The notes below the pieces were generated by a model that worked only from the letters and a program-made list of their open reading frames with translations, searched no databases and had not been told where the DNA came from. From Rossellomorea orangium (lineage in GTDB: Bacteria > Bacillota > Bacilli > Bacillales > Bacillaceae_B), in assembly GCF_019334305.1 (NCBI RefSeq), contig NZ_JAHWGH010000027.1:2609-58485 (forward strand): a stretch of 55,877 nt of DNA, given 5' to 3'. How positions within the stretch are numbered: the first letter of the stretch is position 1; every line of letters starts with the position of its first letter. Below, one piece after another: positions 45,798 to 55,877 of the stretch. The translations under genes and the position numbers were made by a program.

Positions 45798-46676
45798 ATG
45801 AGCGACTATTTAGTGAAAGCATTAGCCTATGACGGGCAGGTCCGTGCTTATGCAGTGAAAAGCACGGATACAGTAGGAGAGGCGCAACGAAGACATGATA
45901 CATGGCCGACTGCATCAGCAGCGCTGGGCCGGAGCATCAGTGCCGGTGTCATGATGGGCGCTATGCTGAAAGGTGATAATAAATTAACGATCAAAGTAGA
46001 AGGTGGCGGCCCGATCGGTGCCATCCTGGTGGATAGTAATGCAAAGGGGCAAGTGAGAGGGTACGTGACCAATCCTCATGTGCACTTCGATTTGAACGAG
46101 CACGGAAAGCTTGATGTCGCCCGTGCGGTTGGTACGACCGGAACTTTATCGATTGTCAAAGATATAGGAATGAGGGATCATTTCTCAGGTCAGGTTCCGA
46201 TCGTTTCTGGGGAGCTTGGAGAAGACTTCACGTATTATTTCGTAACATCCGAACAAGTGCCTTCTTCCGTAGGGGTGGGTGTCCTGGTGAATCCCGATAA
46301 TACTATCCTTGCAGCAGGAGGATTCATCCTGCAGCTTATGCCTGGAACAGACGATGCAACGATTACGAAGATTGAAGAACGCCTGGCTAAAATTCCTCCA
46401 ATCTCGAAATTGATTGAAAAAGGGCTTACGCCTGAAGAGGTATTGGAAGAAGTACTGGGAGAAGGGGAAGTCAAAGTACTGGAAACGATGCCGGTGGAAT
46501 TTAAGTGCCAATGCAGCAAAGATCGCTTTTCAAATGCCATCATCAGCTTAGGCGAGCAGGAAATCCAGGAAATGATCGATGAAGATGGCAGTGCGGAAGC
46601 AAGCTGCCACTTCTGTAATGAAGTGTATGTGTTTTCTAAAGAGGAATTAGAAGAACTGAAATCAAGCGCAGAGTAA
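45798..46676 (+). CDS. hslO: Redox-regulated chaperone Hsp33
   Basis: Hsp33 is an ATP-independent holdase that is switched on by oxidation. The 292-residue protein has an N-terminal chaperone domain (1-180) and a C-terminal redox switch in which zinc is bound by C237, C239, C270 and C273 (CxC and CxxC). Disulfide formation releases the zinc and activates the chaperone. An AAAGGAG site lies 19 bp after coaX, so they are co-transcribed. Confidence 0.97.
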   Translation: MSDYLVKALAYDGQVRAYAVKSTDTVGEAQRRHDTWPTASAALGRSISAGVMMGAMLKGDNKLTIKVEGGGPIGAILVDSNAKGQVRGYVTNPHVHFDLNEHGKLDVARAVGTTGTLSIVKDIGMRDHFSGQVPIVSGELGEDFTYYFVTSEQVPSSVGVGVLVNPDNTILAAGGFILQLMPGTDDATITKIEERLAKIPPISKLIEKGLTPEEVLEEVLGEGEVKVLETMPVEFKCQCSKDRFSNAIISLGEQEIQEMIDEDGSAEASCHFCNEVYVFSKEELEELKSSAE

Positions 46677-46704
46677 TAAATCACGTCCAGGGAGATTGGG
46701 AGAA

Positions 46705-47586
46705 ATGAGAATTAAACGATCTGTACTCATGGGTATCATCGGGGTGCTCCTTGTCACCAACCTGATCACACTTGTGTGGAACTGGTCTTCAGGTAAAGTC
46801 GGTACACCGGAAGTCGTGGCATCGGTTGGCGGTGAGTCCGTAACCCGGGAGGATTGGTTGTATTCACTTGAACAGCAGCATGGTAAAGAAGAGCTTCGGG
46901 CACTGATCAATCAAAAGGTGATTGAACAATTAGCAGAGAAATATGATATTGATGTGTCGAATAAAGAAGTAGAGCAAGAATATTATCTGATCCAATCCGT
47001 GTATAATGCGTATGACGAAGAGAATTTCGAGGATGAAGAGACGTTAAAGAAGCAAATTAGATCTGAGTTATTGTTGGAAGAGCTTATTACGAAGGATGTT
47101 CAAATTCCTGAAAAAGAGTTGGAGAAATTCTACACCCAAAATGAGGATCAATATTCCATCCCTAAAATGTACAAGCTTAAACAGCTGAAGGTAGCGGATC
47201 GTACCGAAGTAGAGCAGGTAATTGAAGAACTGGATGCCGGGTCAAATTTTGAAGCGCTCGCCATTGAGCGCTCAATTGATGAGCAAAGCGCACATTTAGG
47301 AGGAGACATAGGGTATGTTCCACTTGAGGGGGATATTCTTTCTGATGAAGCGAAAGGTGAAGTGGAACCTCTGTCACAAGGTGAATGGACGTCTCCGATT
47401 CAACAGGATGAAGGGTATGTCATCTATTATGTAGACGACATCCTGAAGGAAAGGCATTTTGCGTATAAAGATGTAAAATCACAAATTCGCAGACAGATTG
47501 CTTTGGAACAAGTTGAAACGCCTCTGAAACCGGAATCCTTTTGGGATGAAATGAAAGTCGATTGGTTTTACGGTAAGCATGAATAA
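46705..47586 (+). CDS. yacD: Membrane-anchored peptidyl-prolyl isomerase, PpiC type (YacD)
   Basis: The 293-residue protein has an N-terminal membrane segment (about 7-27), a SurA_N-like helical region and a parvulin domain (about 150-250: PKMYKLKQLKVADRTEVEQVIEELDAG-type core, with GGDIGYVPLEG). It resembles PrsA but has no lipobox cysteine, so it is held by the uncleaved helix. It probably folds secreted proteins at the outer face of the membrane. The start at 46705 is chosen over TTG 46696 because GGGAG lies 11 bp upstream. Confidence 0.88.
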   Translation: MRIKRSVLMGIIGVLLVTNLITLVWNWSSGKVGTPEVVASVGGESVTREDWLYSLEQQHGKEELRALINQKVIEQLAEKYDIDVSNKEVEQEYYLIQSVYNAYDEENFEDEETLKKQIRSELLLEELITKDVQIPEKELEKFYTQNEDQYSIPKMYKLKQLKVADRTEVEQVIEELDAGSNFEALAIERSIDEQSAHLGGDIGYVPLEGDILSDEAKGEVEPLSQGEWTSPIQQDEGYVIYYVDDILKERHFAYKDVKSQIRRQIALEQVETPLKPESFWDEMKVDWFYGKHE

Positions 47587-47587
47587 A

Positions 47588-47622
47588 AGGGGGAGCTGAC
47601 CTACAATTGGTCAGCTCCTTTT
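47588..47622 (+). terminator. Terminator of coaX-hslO-yacD
   Basis: AGGGGGAGCTGACC and GGTCAGCTCC pair over a 7-base loop, followed by TTTT. Confidence 0.85.
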
Positions 47623-47750
47623 ACATAGTTCTTTCCGTTTCAACGAAACATAGGATAAGTGTCATGTGCATATAAATGTAGGTGAGTGATAGAGTAAGGG
47701 GACCGGTGGCTTGAGGTAAATGGGAGCCTTCGGAAAGGAAAGCAATATCG

Positions 47751-47779
47751 TTGACAAATTTATTGAATATTGTTACATT
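47751..47779 (+). promoter_or_regulatory. Sigma-A promoter of cysK
   Basis: TTGACA and TACATT are separated by 17 bp. TTGGAATTAG at 47802-47811, between the start site and the gene, resembles half of the CymR operator known for B. subtilis cysK; that part is tentative. Confidence 0.7.
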
Positions 47780-47823
47780 TTATTAAAACCAACAAATTTA
47801 CTTGGAATTAGGAGTGATGAACG

Positions 47824-48750
47824 GTGAGGATAGCCAATTCAATTTCAGAATTAATAGGTCAAACTCCAGTGGTAAAACTCAATCGATTAGTTGATGAAAA
47901 CAGTGCGGATGTTTATTTGAAATTAGAATATATGAATCCGGGCAGTTCTGTAAAGGATCGCATTGCCCTAGCGATGATCGAAGCAGGCGAAGCGGCAGGA
48001 ACGATTAAACCGGGAGATACGATTGTGGAACCGACGAGTGGAAACACGGGCATCGGCTTGGCCATGGTCGCTGCGGCTAAAGGGTACCGCTCGTTACTCG
48101 TCATGCCGGACACGATGAGTATGGAACGACGGAATCTGCTGCGCGCGTATGGTGCAGAATTGGTATTGACACCAGGTGCTGAAGGAATGGGAGGAGCCAT
48201 ACGTAAAGCAGAAGAATTAGCAAAAGAGAAAGGCTACTTCATGCCGCAACAATTTAAAAATGAGGCTAATCCTAAAGTCCATCGGGAAACAACGGGTCCT
48301 GAGATCGTAGAGCAAATGGGCGATCAACTGGATGCCTTCATTGCCGGTATCGGTACAGGTGGGACGATAACAGGAGTGGGAGAAGTCCTGAAAAAGCATT
48401 ACCCATCCGTTGAACTATATGCCGTCGAACCATCGGATTCCCCTGTGTTGTCGGGAGGAAAACCTGGCCCTCACAAAATCCAGGGAATCGGTGCGGGATT
48501 CATTCCGGATATTCTGAACACGGAAGTATATGACCATATTATTCAGGTGGATAAAGATTCAGCTTTTGACTATGCAAGAAGAGCGGCGAAGGAAGAAGGG
48601 ATCCTGGGTGGTATTTCCTCCGGTGCAGCCATCTATGCAGCCCTTGAAGTGGCGAAGGAGTTAGGTAAGGGTAAAAAAGTACTCGCCATCATCCCAAGTA
48701 ACGGAGAACGCTATCTAAGCACCCCTCTTTATCAATTTGACGAAGAATAA
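47824..48750 (+). CDS. cysK: Cysteine synthase A (O-acetylserine thiol-lyase)
   Basis: CysK makes cysteine from O-acetylserine and sulfide. In the 308-residue fold-type II PLP enzyme, the PLP lysine K44 is in PGSSVKDRI, the substrate loop is PTSGNTGIG, the phosphate loop is [10 protein letters not shown], and the ring-contacting serine is in GGISSGA. It starts at GTG with AGGAGTGA upstream. In B. subtilis it also acts with CymR as a sensor of the cysteine pool. Confidence 0.97.
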   Translation: MRIANSISELIGQTPVVKLNRLVDENSADVYLKLEYMNPGSSVKDRIALAMIEAGEAAGTIKPGDTIVEPTSGNTGIGLAMVAAAKGYRSLLVMPDTMSMERRNLLRAYGAELVLTPGAEGMGGAIRKAEELAKEKGYFMPQQFKNEANPKVHRETTGPEIVEQMGDQLDAFIAGIGTGGTITGVGEVLKKHYPSVELYAVEPSDSPVLSGGKPGPHKIQGIGAGFIPDILNTEVYDHIIQVDKDSAFDYARRAAKEEGILGGISSGAAIYAALEVAKELGKGKKVLAIIPSNGERYLSTPLYQFDEE

Positions 48751-48762
48751 GAATACGATTGC

Positions 48763-48794
48763 GGATCCTGAAGAATTTCAGGATCTGTTTTTTT
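48763..48794 (+). terminator. Terminator of cysK
   Basis: GATCCTGAA and TTCAGGATC form a perfect 9-bp stem, followed by TG and T7. Confidence 0.85.
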
Positions 48795-48891
48795 ATGTTG
48801 ATTGGTCAAGAATTTCAATTTTTTAACGATGAAACCATGCGAAAGTTCATGTATCATGAAGGGAGATAAAGATTAGGAGTGTGAGGGGTCA

Positions 48892-50295
48892 GTGCAGCAC
48901 CTATATTTTCATAAAAACCATTCAACTAAAGAGCAATTTTTTGCAGCATACGAACAGCTTAGTCAGCAAGAGATACATCATATTTTGCTAGAAAGTGGAC
49001 GGGGTGGACGATATAGTGTTGCCGGACTACGACCTGACGTCATTTTACAAAGTGTTCCGGAAGGGTTGGAAATACAAGACCTATCCGGAACTGAAACCAT
49101 ACTTGGAGATCCGTTGATTCAGCTTGAGAAATGGATGGAGCCCCTTCGAACGGAAAGAAGGAAAGATCTCCCGGACTTTCAAGGAGGAGTGATCGGGTTT
49201 ATAAGCTATGATTATGCAAGAAAGATTGAAAGTCTCCCTTCACTCGGACGTGATGATCTGGAAATACCTGAACTTTATTTCTATTATTTGAAGCAATGGG
49301 TGGTCTTTGATCATGAGGAGAATTGTATGTGGACGATGATTCTGTCTGATGAAGAACCGGAATTAGCTGAAACAATGCTTGCACATTGGACGGGTTCTTG
49401 GATGGATGCCCTCTCATCTATGGAAGTGACAGGGAAACCTCCGGTGCATCACGAACCGGCTGAAATTGAAGTCTCGATGGGAGAAGGAGAATTCTCAGAG
49501 GCAGTGAAGAAGATTCAGTCTTATATCTCAGACGGGGATGTCTTTCAAGTCAATCTATCCGTCAGGCAGTCTCAGCAATTGAAGGTCGAGCCTTATAGGG
49601 TATATCAAAAGCTTCGGGAATTAAATCCGTCGCCTTATATGAGTTATATTCACAGTCCCGATTTTCAAATTGTATCCGGATCACCAGAACTGCTTGTGAA
49701 GAAAAAAGGAACGGAAGTAAGCACAAGGCCGATTGCTGGTACACGCTCCCGCGGCAAGGACGCCGAAGAGGATGAGAGACTTGCCTCTGAACTGATCAAC
49801 AATGAAAAAGAAAGAGCCGAGCATGTCATGCTTGTAGACCTGGAACGCAATGACCTGGGACGGGTGTGCCAATACGGGACAGTAGAAGTGGATGAATTCA
49901 TGGTGATCGAAAAGTATTCCCACGTCATGCATATTGTGTCCAATGTAAGAGGGACTCTGGATGAAACCAAAACGGGAGCAGACTTGATCAGGTCTGTTTT
50001 CCCCGGGGGAACGATTACTGGTGCACCCAAAGTGAGGACGATGGAAATCATCGAAGAACTCGAACCGGTCAGACGGGGCATTTACACAGGATCCATTGGC
50101 TGGATCGGTGTGAATGGCGATATGGAATTGAATATCGTCATCAGGACGATGCTTGTAAAAGAAGGAAAAGGTCATATCCAAGCAGGAGCAGGGGTCGTGA
50201 TCGATTCCAACCCAGCGTATGAATACAAAGAATCTCTTAAAAAAGCAAAAGCACTATGGGTAGCAAAGGCGATGGCGGAAGGAGAAAATCTATGA
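48892..50295 (+). CDS. pabB: Aminodeoxychorismate synthase component I
   Basis: PabB converts chorismate and ammonia to 4-amino-4-deoxychorismate for folate. The 467-residue chorismate-binding enzyme contains [11 protein letters not shown], the [12 protein letters not shown] motif (the PIAGT catalytic motif of aminodeoxychorismate synthase) and [12 protein letters not shown]. It starts at GTG. It heads a tight operon through yazB, with stop and start codons overlapping or nearly so. Its stop overlaps pabA by 4 bp. Confidence 0.96.
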   Translation: MQHLYFHKNHSTKEQFFAAYEQLSQQEIHHILLESGRGGRYSVAGLRPDVILQSVPEGLEIQDLSGTETILGDPLIQLEKWMEPLRTERRKDLPDFQGGVIGFISYDYARKIESLPSLGRDDLEIPELYFYYLKQWVVFDHEENCMWTMILSDEEPELAETMLAHWTGSWMDALSSMEVTGKPPVHHEPAEIEVSMGEGEFSEAVKKIQSYISDGDVFQVNLSVRQSQQLKVEPYRVYQKLRELNPSPYMSYIHSPDFQIVSGSPELLVKKKGTEVSTRPIAGTRSRGKDAEEDERLASELINNEKERAEHVMLVDLERNDLGRVCQYGTVEVDEFMVIEKYSHVMHIVSNVRGTLDETKTGADLIRSVFPGGTITGAPKVRTMEIIEELEPVRRGIYTGSIGWIGVNGDMELNIVIRTMLVKEGKGHIQAGAGVVIDSNPAYEYKESLKKAKALWVAKAMAEGENL

Positions 50296-50876
50296 TCCTC
50301 ATGATTGATAACTATGATTCATTCACTTATAATCTCGTGCAATTTTTAGGGGAGCTTGGGGAAGAGCTGATCGTTAAACGAAACGATGAGATCACCCTAG
50401 ATGAAATTGAATCTTTATGCCCTGATTATCTGATGATTTCACCAGGACCCTGCAGTCCGAACGAAGCGGGTATCAGTCTTGAGGCCATCCGAACATTTGC
50501 CGGGAAGATTCCGATCTTCGGCGTCTGTCTCGGCCACCAGTCGATTGCCCAAGTGTTTGGCGGCGATGTTGTGCGTGCCGAACGGTTAATGCACGGAAAG
50601 GTCTCCCCGATGATCCATGATGGAAAAACGATCTTCGAGGAAATGCCGGATGGGTTCAATGCAACGAGATATCATTCCCTGATCGTAAAACGGGAAACCC
50701 TGCCAGATTGCTTTGATATTTCAGCCCAAACGGCACAAGGGGAAATCATGGCGATCCGGCATAAGTATCTGCCTATCGAGGGAGTACAATTTCATCCCGA
50801 ATCCATCATGACAGAGCAGGGGAAACGGCTGTTACTGAATTTCCTGAATGCATATAAAAAAGTCGGGTTGGTCTGA
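50292..50876 (+). CDS. pabA: Aminodeoxychorismate/anthranilate synthase component II
   Basis: The product is the class I glutamine amidotransferase subunit that supplies ammonia to PabB and, in Bacillus, also to TrpE, which lacks its own amidotransferase gene in the trp operon. The 194-residue protein has the triad cysteine C79 in FGVCLGHQ and the His/Glu pair in [11 protein letters not shown] 50292 overlaps the pabB stop, and the N terminus [14 protein letters not shown] is exact for the family. Confidence 0.97.
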   Translation: MILMIDNYDSFTYNLVQFLGELGEELIVKRNDEITLDEIESLCPDYLMISPGPCSPNEAGISLEAIRTFAGKIPIFGVCLGHQSIAQVFGGDVVRAERLMHGKVSPMIHDGKTIFEEMPDGFNATRYHSLIVKRETLPDCFDISAQTAQGEIMAIRHKYLPIEGVQFHPESIMTEQGKRLLLNFLNAYKKVGLV

Positions 50877-50879
50877 TCC

Positions 50880-51749
50880 ATGTATGTGTATTTAAATGGC
50901 AAGATCGTTCATGCATCAGAAGCAGTCATCTCTCCATTTGATCACGGATACTTGTACGGTATGGGAGTATTTGAAACGTTCCGAACGTATGACGGTCATC
51001 CGTTTTTGCTAAAGGACCACTTAAAGAGGCTTGCTGCCGGCATGAAGGAAATGAATATCGAGGCAGACCTGGATGAGGAAAAAATCCGGCGTATCATCAC
51101 GGACCTGTTAAAAAAGAACGGTCTCAAGGATGCTTACTGCCGTTTCAACATTTCTGGCGGCCCAGGGGAGGTCGGGTTAAGGACCAGCCCCTATGAGGAT
51201 GCAACTGTCATCCTGTTTCAAAAAAACTTACCCCATTCGGTACCGTTAAAAGAAAAAGAAGCGGTGTTTCTAAACGTAAGGCGAAATACTCCTGAAACGG
51301 CTGAACGCCTGAAATCCCACCATTACCTGAACAATATGGCGGCCAAAAGGGAAATCGGGGCATCAATGGATAAAGAAGGGATCTTTCTGACGGGAGATGG
51401 ACACCTTTGTGAAGGGATCACCTCCAACCTCTTCTGGTTAAAGGACGGAGAATTATGTACCCCATCGGTGGAAACCGGATTGCTAAATGGCATTACCCGT
51501 CAGTTCATCCTTGCTCTTTCCGGCATACTGGATATGCCTGTACGGGTGGGGATGTTTGAAGAAGCAGACATCCTTAAAGCCGATGAAGTGTTTTTCACGA
51601 ATTCTGTTCAAGAAATCGTCCCGGTTAACAAGTTGAGTTCTACGCGTTTTCCGGGGGCAAACGGAAAGTATGTCGGGCTCTTTCATGAACAGTACGAAAA
51701 ATATAAACGACACTTAAATTCAATTGAGGAATTAAGAAAGGGGGAATGA
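50880..51749 (+). CDS. pabC: Aminodeoxychorismate lyase
   Basis: PabC releases pyruvate from 4-amino-4-deoxychorismate and gives 4-aminobenzoate. In the 289-residue fold-type IV PLP protein, the N-terminal VSPFDHGYLYGMGVFETFRTY-like block is present, the PLP lysine is in LKSHHYLNNMAAKREI (near residue 145), and the substrate motif GITSNLFWL follows. It begins 3 bp after the pabA stop. Confidence 0.95.
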   Translation: MYVYLNGKIVHASEAVISPFDHGYLYGMGVFETFRTYDGHPFLLKDHLKRLAAGMKEMNIEADLDEEKIRRIITDLLKKNGLKDAYCRFNISGGPGEVGLRTSPYEDATVILFQKNLPHSVPLKEKEAVFLNVRRNTPETAERLKSHHYLNNMAAKREIGASMDKEGIFLTGDGHLCEGITSNLFWLKDGELCTPSVETGLLNGITRQFILALSGILDMPVRVGMFEEADILKADEVFFTNSVQEIVPVNKLSSTRFPGANGKYVGLFHEQYEKYKRHLNSIEELRKGE

Positions 51750-51753
51750 TGAA

Positions 51754-52575
51754 ATGAAGTGCGGTAAATATGAACTTGATTATTCCAGGAAGACTCTCAT
51801 CATGGGAATATTAAATATCACGCCCGACTCGTTTTCGGACGGAGGATCTTTCAATGAGTTAAGCATGGCGGTAGAACGCGCGAAAGAAATGGTGGCCATG
51901 GGTGCGGATATCATTGATATAGGCGGGGAGTCTACCCGTCCCGGGCACCGATTCGTTCCTGCTGAAGAAGAAATAGTACGGGTCGTCCCGATCATAGAGG
52001 CGATCTCTCAAGAAGTGAATGTCCCGATCTCCATCGACACTTATAAGGCTGCAACGGCACGAAAAGCCCTCGAAGCGGGAGCAAGCATCATTAACGATGT
52101 GTGGGGTGCGAAAAAGGATCCAGAAATGCCACAAGTCGCTGCGGAGACAGGTGCCCCCATCATCCTCATGCATAACCGGGACAACCAACATTACAGCCAC
52201 TTCATGCGGGATGCGATCCAGGACCTGCAGGAAAGCATCTTTCTGGTGAAAGAAGCGGGTGTGAAAGACGACCAAATCATCCTCGATCCTGGCATTGGTT
52301 TCGCCAAAACAGTACAATTGAACATAGAAATGATGAGAAACCTGGATGTCCTTGTTTCACTGGGGTATCCTGTGCTCTTGGGAACGTCACGAAAGTCTGT
52401 CATTGGACATGTGCTTGATCTGCCGGTGGAGGAACGAATGGAAGGTACGGGAGCGACGGTATGTTATGGAATTCAAAAAGGCTGCCAGATCGTGAGGGTC
52501 CATGATGTAAAAGAAATGGCACGCATGGCGAAAATGATGGACGTATTAGTCGGGAAGGAGAATATGAATGGATAA
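51754..52575 (+). CDS. folP: Dihydropteroate synthase
   Basis: FolP (Sul) joins 4-aminobenzoate to dihydropterin pyrophosphate and is the sulfonamide target. The 273-residue TIM-barrel protein has the signatures MGILNITPDSFSDGG, DIIDIGGESTRPG, SIDTYKA and LDPGIGFAKT. A ribosome-binding site AAGGGGGAATGA lies over the pabC end. It overlaps folB by 8 bp. Confidence 0.97.
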   Translation: MKCGKYELDYSRKTLIMGILNITPDSFSDGGSFNELSMAVERAKEMVAMGADIIDIGGESTRPGHRFVPAEEEIVRVVPIIEAISQEVNVPISIDTYKAATARKALEAGASIINDVWGAKKDPEMPQVAAETGAPIILMHNRDNQHYSHFMRDAIQDLQESIFLVKEAGVKDDQIILDPGIGFAKTVQLNIEMMRNLDVLVSLGYPVLLGTSRKSVIGHVLDLPVEERMEGTGATVCYGIQKGCQIVRVHDVKEMARMAKMMDVLVGKENMNG

Positions 52576-52927
52576 GATCCTATTGAATGAGATGGAGTTT
52601 TACGGTTATCACGGTGTGTTCCAGGAAGAAAACAAACTTGGACAACGTTTTCGTGTTAGCGTAGAGTTGCATTTAGATTTAAGGAAGTCCGGACAAAGCG
52701 ATCAGCTTGAAGACTCCGTCAACTATGCGGAGATCTATTCCATCACTAAATCTGTTGTGGAGGGAGTGCCCAAGAATTTAGTCGAAGCGGTGGCTGAAGA
52801 CATCTCTTCCCAAATCCTGGAAACATTCAAAGTCGTAAAGAGCTGTAAAATTACACTAATCAAGCCTGACCCGCCTATTCCTGGTCATTACCAATCGGTG
52901 GCAGTGGAGATTAATAGGAGTCGATAG
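52568..52927 (+). CDS. folB: Dihydroneopterin aldolase
   Basis: FolB cleaves dihydroneopterin to 6-hydroxymethyl-dihydropterin and glycolaldehyde. The 119-residue T-fold protein has FYGYHGVFQEENKLGQRF, the VNYAEIY block, the LVEAVAEDI motif with the pterin-binding glutamate, and C-terminal KPDPPIPGHYQSV. It overlaps folP and lies 1 bp before folK. Confidence 0.96.
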   Translation: MDKILLNEMEFYGYHGVFQEENKLGQRFRVSVELHLDLRKSGQSDQLEDSVNYAEIYSITKSVVEGVPKNLVEAVAEDISSQILETFKVVKSCKITLIKPDPPIPGHYQSVAVEINRSR

Positions 52928-52928
52928 G

Positions 52929-53453
52929 ATGAATACTGCATATATTTCCCTTGGTTCCAATATGGGGGACCGTGAGAGTTATTTAGAAAAAGCCATAAAC
53001 ATTTTAGGCAGTCATGGTAAGATAGAAGTAACGAAACGATCCTCTATGTATGAAACAGACCCGGTAGGATTTACAGAACAAGATCAATTTTTAAATATGG
53101 TCATCGAAATTCGTACCAGTTTAAGTCCAGAAACTCTATTACATCAGTGCTTGCAGGTGGAAATCGACCTTGGAAGGGAAAGGGAGTTCAAATGGGGTCC
53201 GAGAATCATAGACCTTGATATTTTACTCTATAATCGCTTAATGGTTGAATCAGAGGATCTTCTCATTCCTCATCCAAGGATGCAAGAAAGAGCATTCGTA
53301 TTGATTCCGTTATTAGAGGTGGCTCCGCGTATCGAGCACCCGTCCATTAATGCCCCGTTCGTTGAATTTCTGGACGAAATACCTGACAGAGAAGGAGTTC
53401 GGTTATGGAAACAGATAAATGGGGAAGACGCATTCGTGCATTCAGAAAGCTAA
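52929..53453 (+). CDS. folK: 6-hydroxymethyl-dihydropterin pyrophosphokinase
   Basis: FolK activates hydroxymethyl-dihydropterin with ATP, giving the substrate of FolP. The 174-residue protein has the start AYISLGSNMGDRESYLEKAI, the ETDPVGFTEQDQFLNMVIEI block and the signature RIIDLDILLYN with the magnesium aspartates, then LLIPHPRMQERAFVLIPL. Its last 49 bp overlap yazB in another frame. Confidence 0.97.
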   Translation: MNTAYISLGSNMGDRESYLEKAINILGSHGKIEVTKRSSMYETDPVGFTEQDQFLNMVIEIRTSLSPETLLHQCLQVEIDLGREREFKWGPRIIDLDILLYNRLMVESEDLLIPHPRMQERAFVLIPLLEVAPRIEHPSINAPFVEFLDEIPDREGVRLWKQINGEDAFVHSES

Positions 53454-53629
53454 AGGGCTATACCCAGGAAGGTTTGGCTAAGGAATTGGACATTTCCGTT
53501 TCAGTCCTTGGAGAAGTGGAAAGAGGGAGTCGGGTACCGAAAGAGGACTTCTTAGTGGAAGTAGCAGAGGTGTTGAACATACCACTGCAAGACCTCATCC
53601 CGCAGGAAGAAACTCAGCGCAGCGAGTGA
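53405..53629 (+). CDS. yazB: Small XRE-family helix-turn-helix protein YazB
   Basis: The 74-residue protein is one XRE/Cro helix-turn-helix domain (about 8-65: IRAFRKLKGYTQEGLAKELDISVSVLGEVERG). It matches B. subtilis YazB at the end of the folate operon. Its targets are unknown. Start ATG 53405 lies 49 bp inside folK. In B. subtilis dusB follows; here a terminator follows. Confidence 0.9.
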   Translation: METDKWGRRIRAFRKLKGYTQEGLAKELDISVSVLGEVERGSRVPKEDFLVEVAEVLNIPLQDLIPQEETQRSE

Positions 53630-53745
53630 ATCGACTTAGTCGAGTAATATACAGAAATAGATATGGGGGTAAGAGCTTTGCTACAGGCAGTAAAGCCAGT
53701 TGAATGCCGGTTGATTCACCTGTATATCTTTTTATGTTATCCTAG

Positions 53746-53798
53746 AAAAGGCTTGAACCAATTCGTGACACCGTCACCAGGTTGGATCGGCCTTTTTT
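53746..53798 (+). terminator. Terminator of the pab-fol operon
   Basis: AAAAGGC and GGCCTTTT form the outer stem, ACCAA and GGTTGG-type arms the inner stem, and T6 follows. The other bases of the 320-bp gap before lysS show no gene. Confidence 0.7.
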
Positions 53799-53887
53799 GG
53801 ATTTTTTCAATCCCTTTCTAACCCCTGATCGTGTGTTTCTGAAATAACTCATACTTTAGGGGTGTTACAAACATAGATATTGTGTAA

Positions 53888-55438
<1,551 letters not shown>

Positions 55439-55447
55439 TAGGATATG

Positions 55448-55487
55448 AAAAACAGCCGGGGCATTAGCCTCGGCTGTTTTTTTTTTG
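55448..55487 (+). terminator. Terminator of lysS
   Basis: AAAACAGCCG and CGGCTGTTTT pair over a 10-12 base loop and are followed by T9-10. Confidence 0.9.
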
Positions 55488-55638
55488 AATCTCAATAACG
55501 AGCATGGTAGTTACTAGCATTGTGCACTCATTAGGAAGAAAGACTCTCTTTCCTCCAGCTGGCATTACGGTAAAGTGAATAAAAACAGTGTCGATTGACG
55601 GATATTAATCATTCAGCAAAAAAGAATCAATAAAACTC

Positions 55639-55667
55639 TTGCGCACGTTTATTTATGGTGGTATAGT
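55639..55667 (+). promoter_or_regulatory. rRNA operon promoter P1
   Basis: TTGCGC and TATAGT are separated by 17 bp. It is the first of two tandem rRNA promoters. The 55488-55630 stretch upstream holds no gene that I can identify. Confidence 0.7.
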
Positions 55668-55724
55668 ATTATCTGTTGCCGCAAAACGCGACAAACAACA
55701 CAAAAAACTTTTTAAAAAAAGTTA

Positions 55725-55753
55725 TTGACTCGAACGAGTTAATAATGTAATAT
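55725..55753 (+). promoter_or_regulatory. rRNA operon promoter P2
   Basis: TTGACT and TAATAT are separated by 17 bp, just after an A/T tract that could act as an UP element. The start would be near 55760. The leader that follows contains ACCTTGAAAACTGAAC, typical of Bacillus rRNA leaders. Confidence 0.85.
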
Positions 55754-55864
55754 TTAAAGGGTCGCTTCAAACGAAGCATTTACACATTGAACCTTGAAAA
55801 CTGAACAAAACAAGACAATAACGTCAACGTTAATTCTAGATTTATTTTAAGAGCTATTCAAACT

Positions 55865-55877
55865 TTTATCGGAGAGT
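55865..55877 (+). rRNA. rrs: 16S rRNA, first 13 bases (partial)
   Basis: TTTATCGGAGAGT is the start of the mature Bacillus 16S rRNA. The window ends before the rest. Identification rests on these bases, the leader and the B. subtilis order lysS then rRNA operon. Confidence 0.85.

Overview
The window is a near-complete stretch of the origin-proximal 'housekeeping plus sporulation' region of a spore-forming Bacillaceae bacterium. Gene order, protein lengths and recognisable sequences follow the Bacillus subtilis csfB-to-lysS interval closely, ending at the first bases of a 16S rRNA gene. Sporulation genes (csfB, yabG, sspF, spoVG, fin, spoVT, yabP/yabQ, spoIIE, yabT), sigma-factor-specific promoters and Spo0A boxes show an endospore former. 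Small differences from B. subtilis (missing genes, one extra gene, several repeat families) indicate a different genus or species; I do not name it.

Layout. 1-540: gene-free, with a phased short-motif array. 559-6083: csfB, an Orn/Lys/Arg decarboxylase, tmk, darA, yaaR, holB, ricT, yabA. 6084-6697: a nested repeat element. 6698-8349: trmN6 and rsmI. 8418-8699: abrB on the minus strand, divergent from metG across a region rich in Spo0A boxes. 9189-16363: metG, tatD, yabE, rnmV, rsmA, yabG. 16364-16904: repeats and the veg promoters. 16905-24990: veg, sspF, ispE, purR, ridA, spoVG, glmU, prs, ctc, pth, fin. 25068-34964: mfd, spoVT, yabM, yabN, rqcP, yabP, yabQ, divIC, yabR. 35148-35829: a DinB-like gene and tRNA-Glu/tRNA-Met on the minus strand. 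36119-44499: spoIIE, yabS, yabT, tilS, hpt, ftsH. 44500-45010: a second phased array and repeats. 45011-53629: coaX, hslO, yacD, cysK and the pab/fol operon with yazB. 53951-55438: lysS. 55639-55877: tandem rRNA promoters, leader and the 16S start.

Functionally the region joins replication and partition (holB, yabA, a parS site), translation and RNA modification (metG, lysS, tilS, rsmA, rsmI, trmN6, rnmV, pth, rqcP), nucleotide, folate and CoA supply (tmk, prs, purR, hpt, pab/fol, coaX), envelope precursors (glmU, ispE), repair (mfd) and stage-specific sporulation functions. Nearly all genes run rightward; abrB and the two tRNAs run against this.

The most unusual signals are intergenic. Two unrelated 7-9 bp motifs are each repeated about every 20.5-21 bp (two DNA turns) at 58-180 and 44557-44713. 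A palindromic repeat family occurs in several copies whose stems carry compensatory changes, which argues for a selected hairpin. A second nested palindromic family is fused to the first at 16490-16731. A perfect 16-bp palindromic parS-type site forms the core of the metG terminator hairpin.
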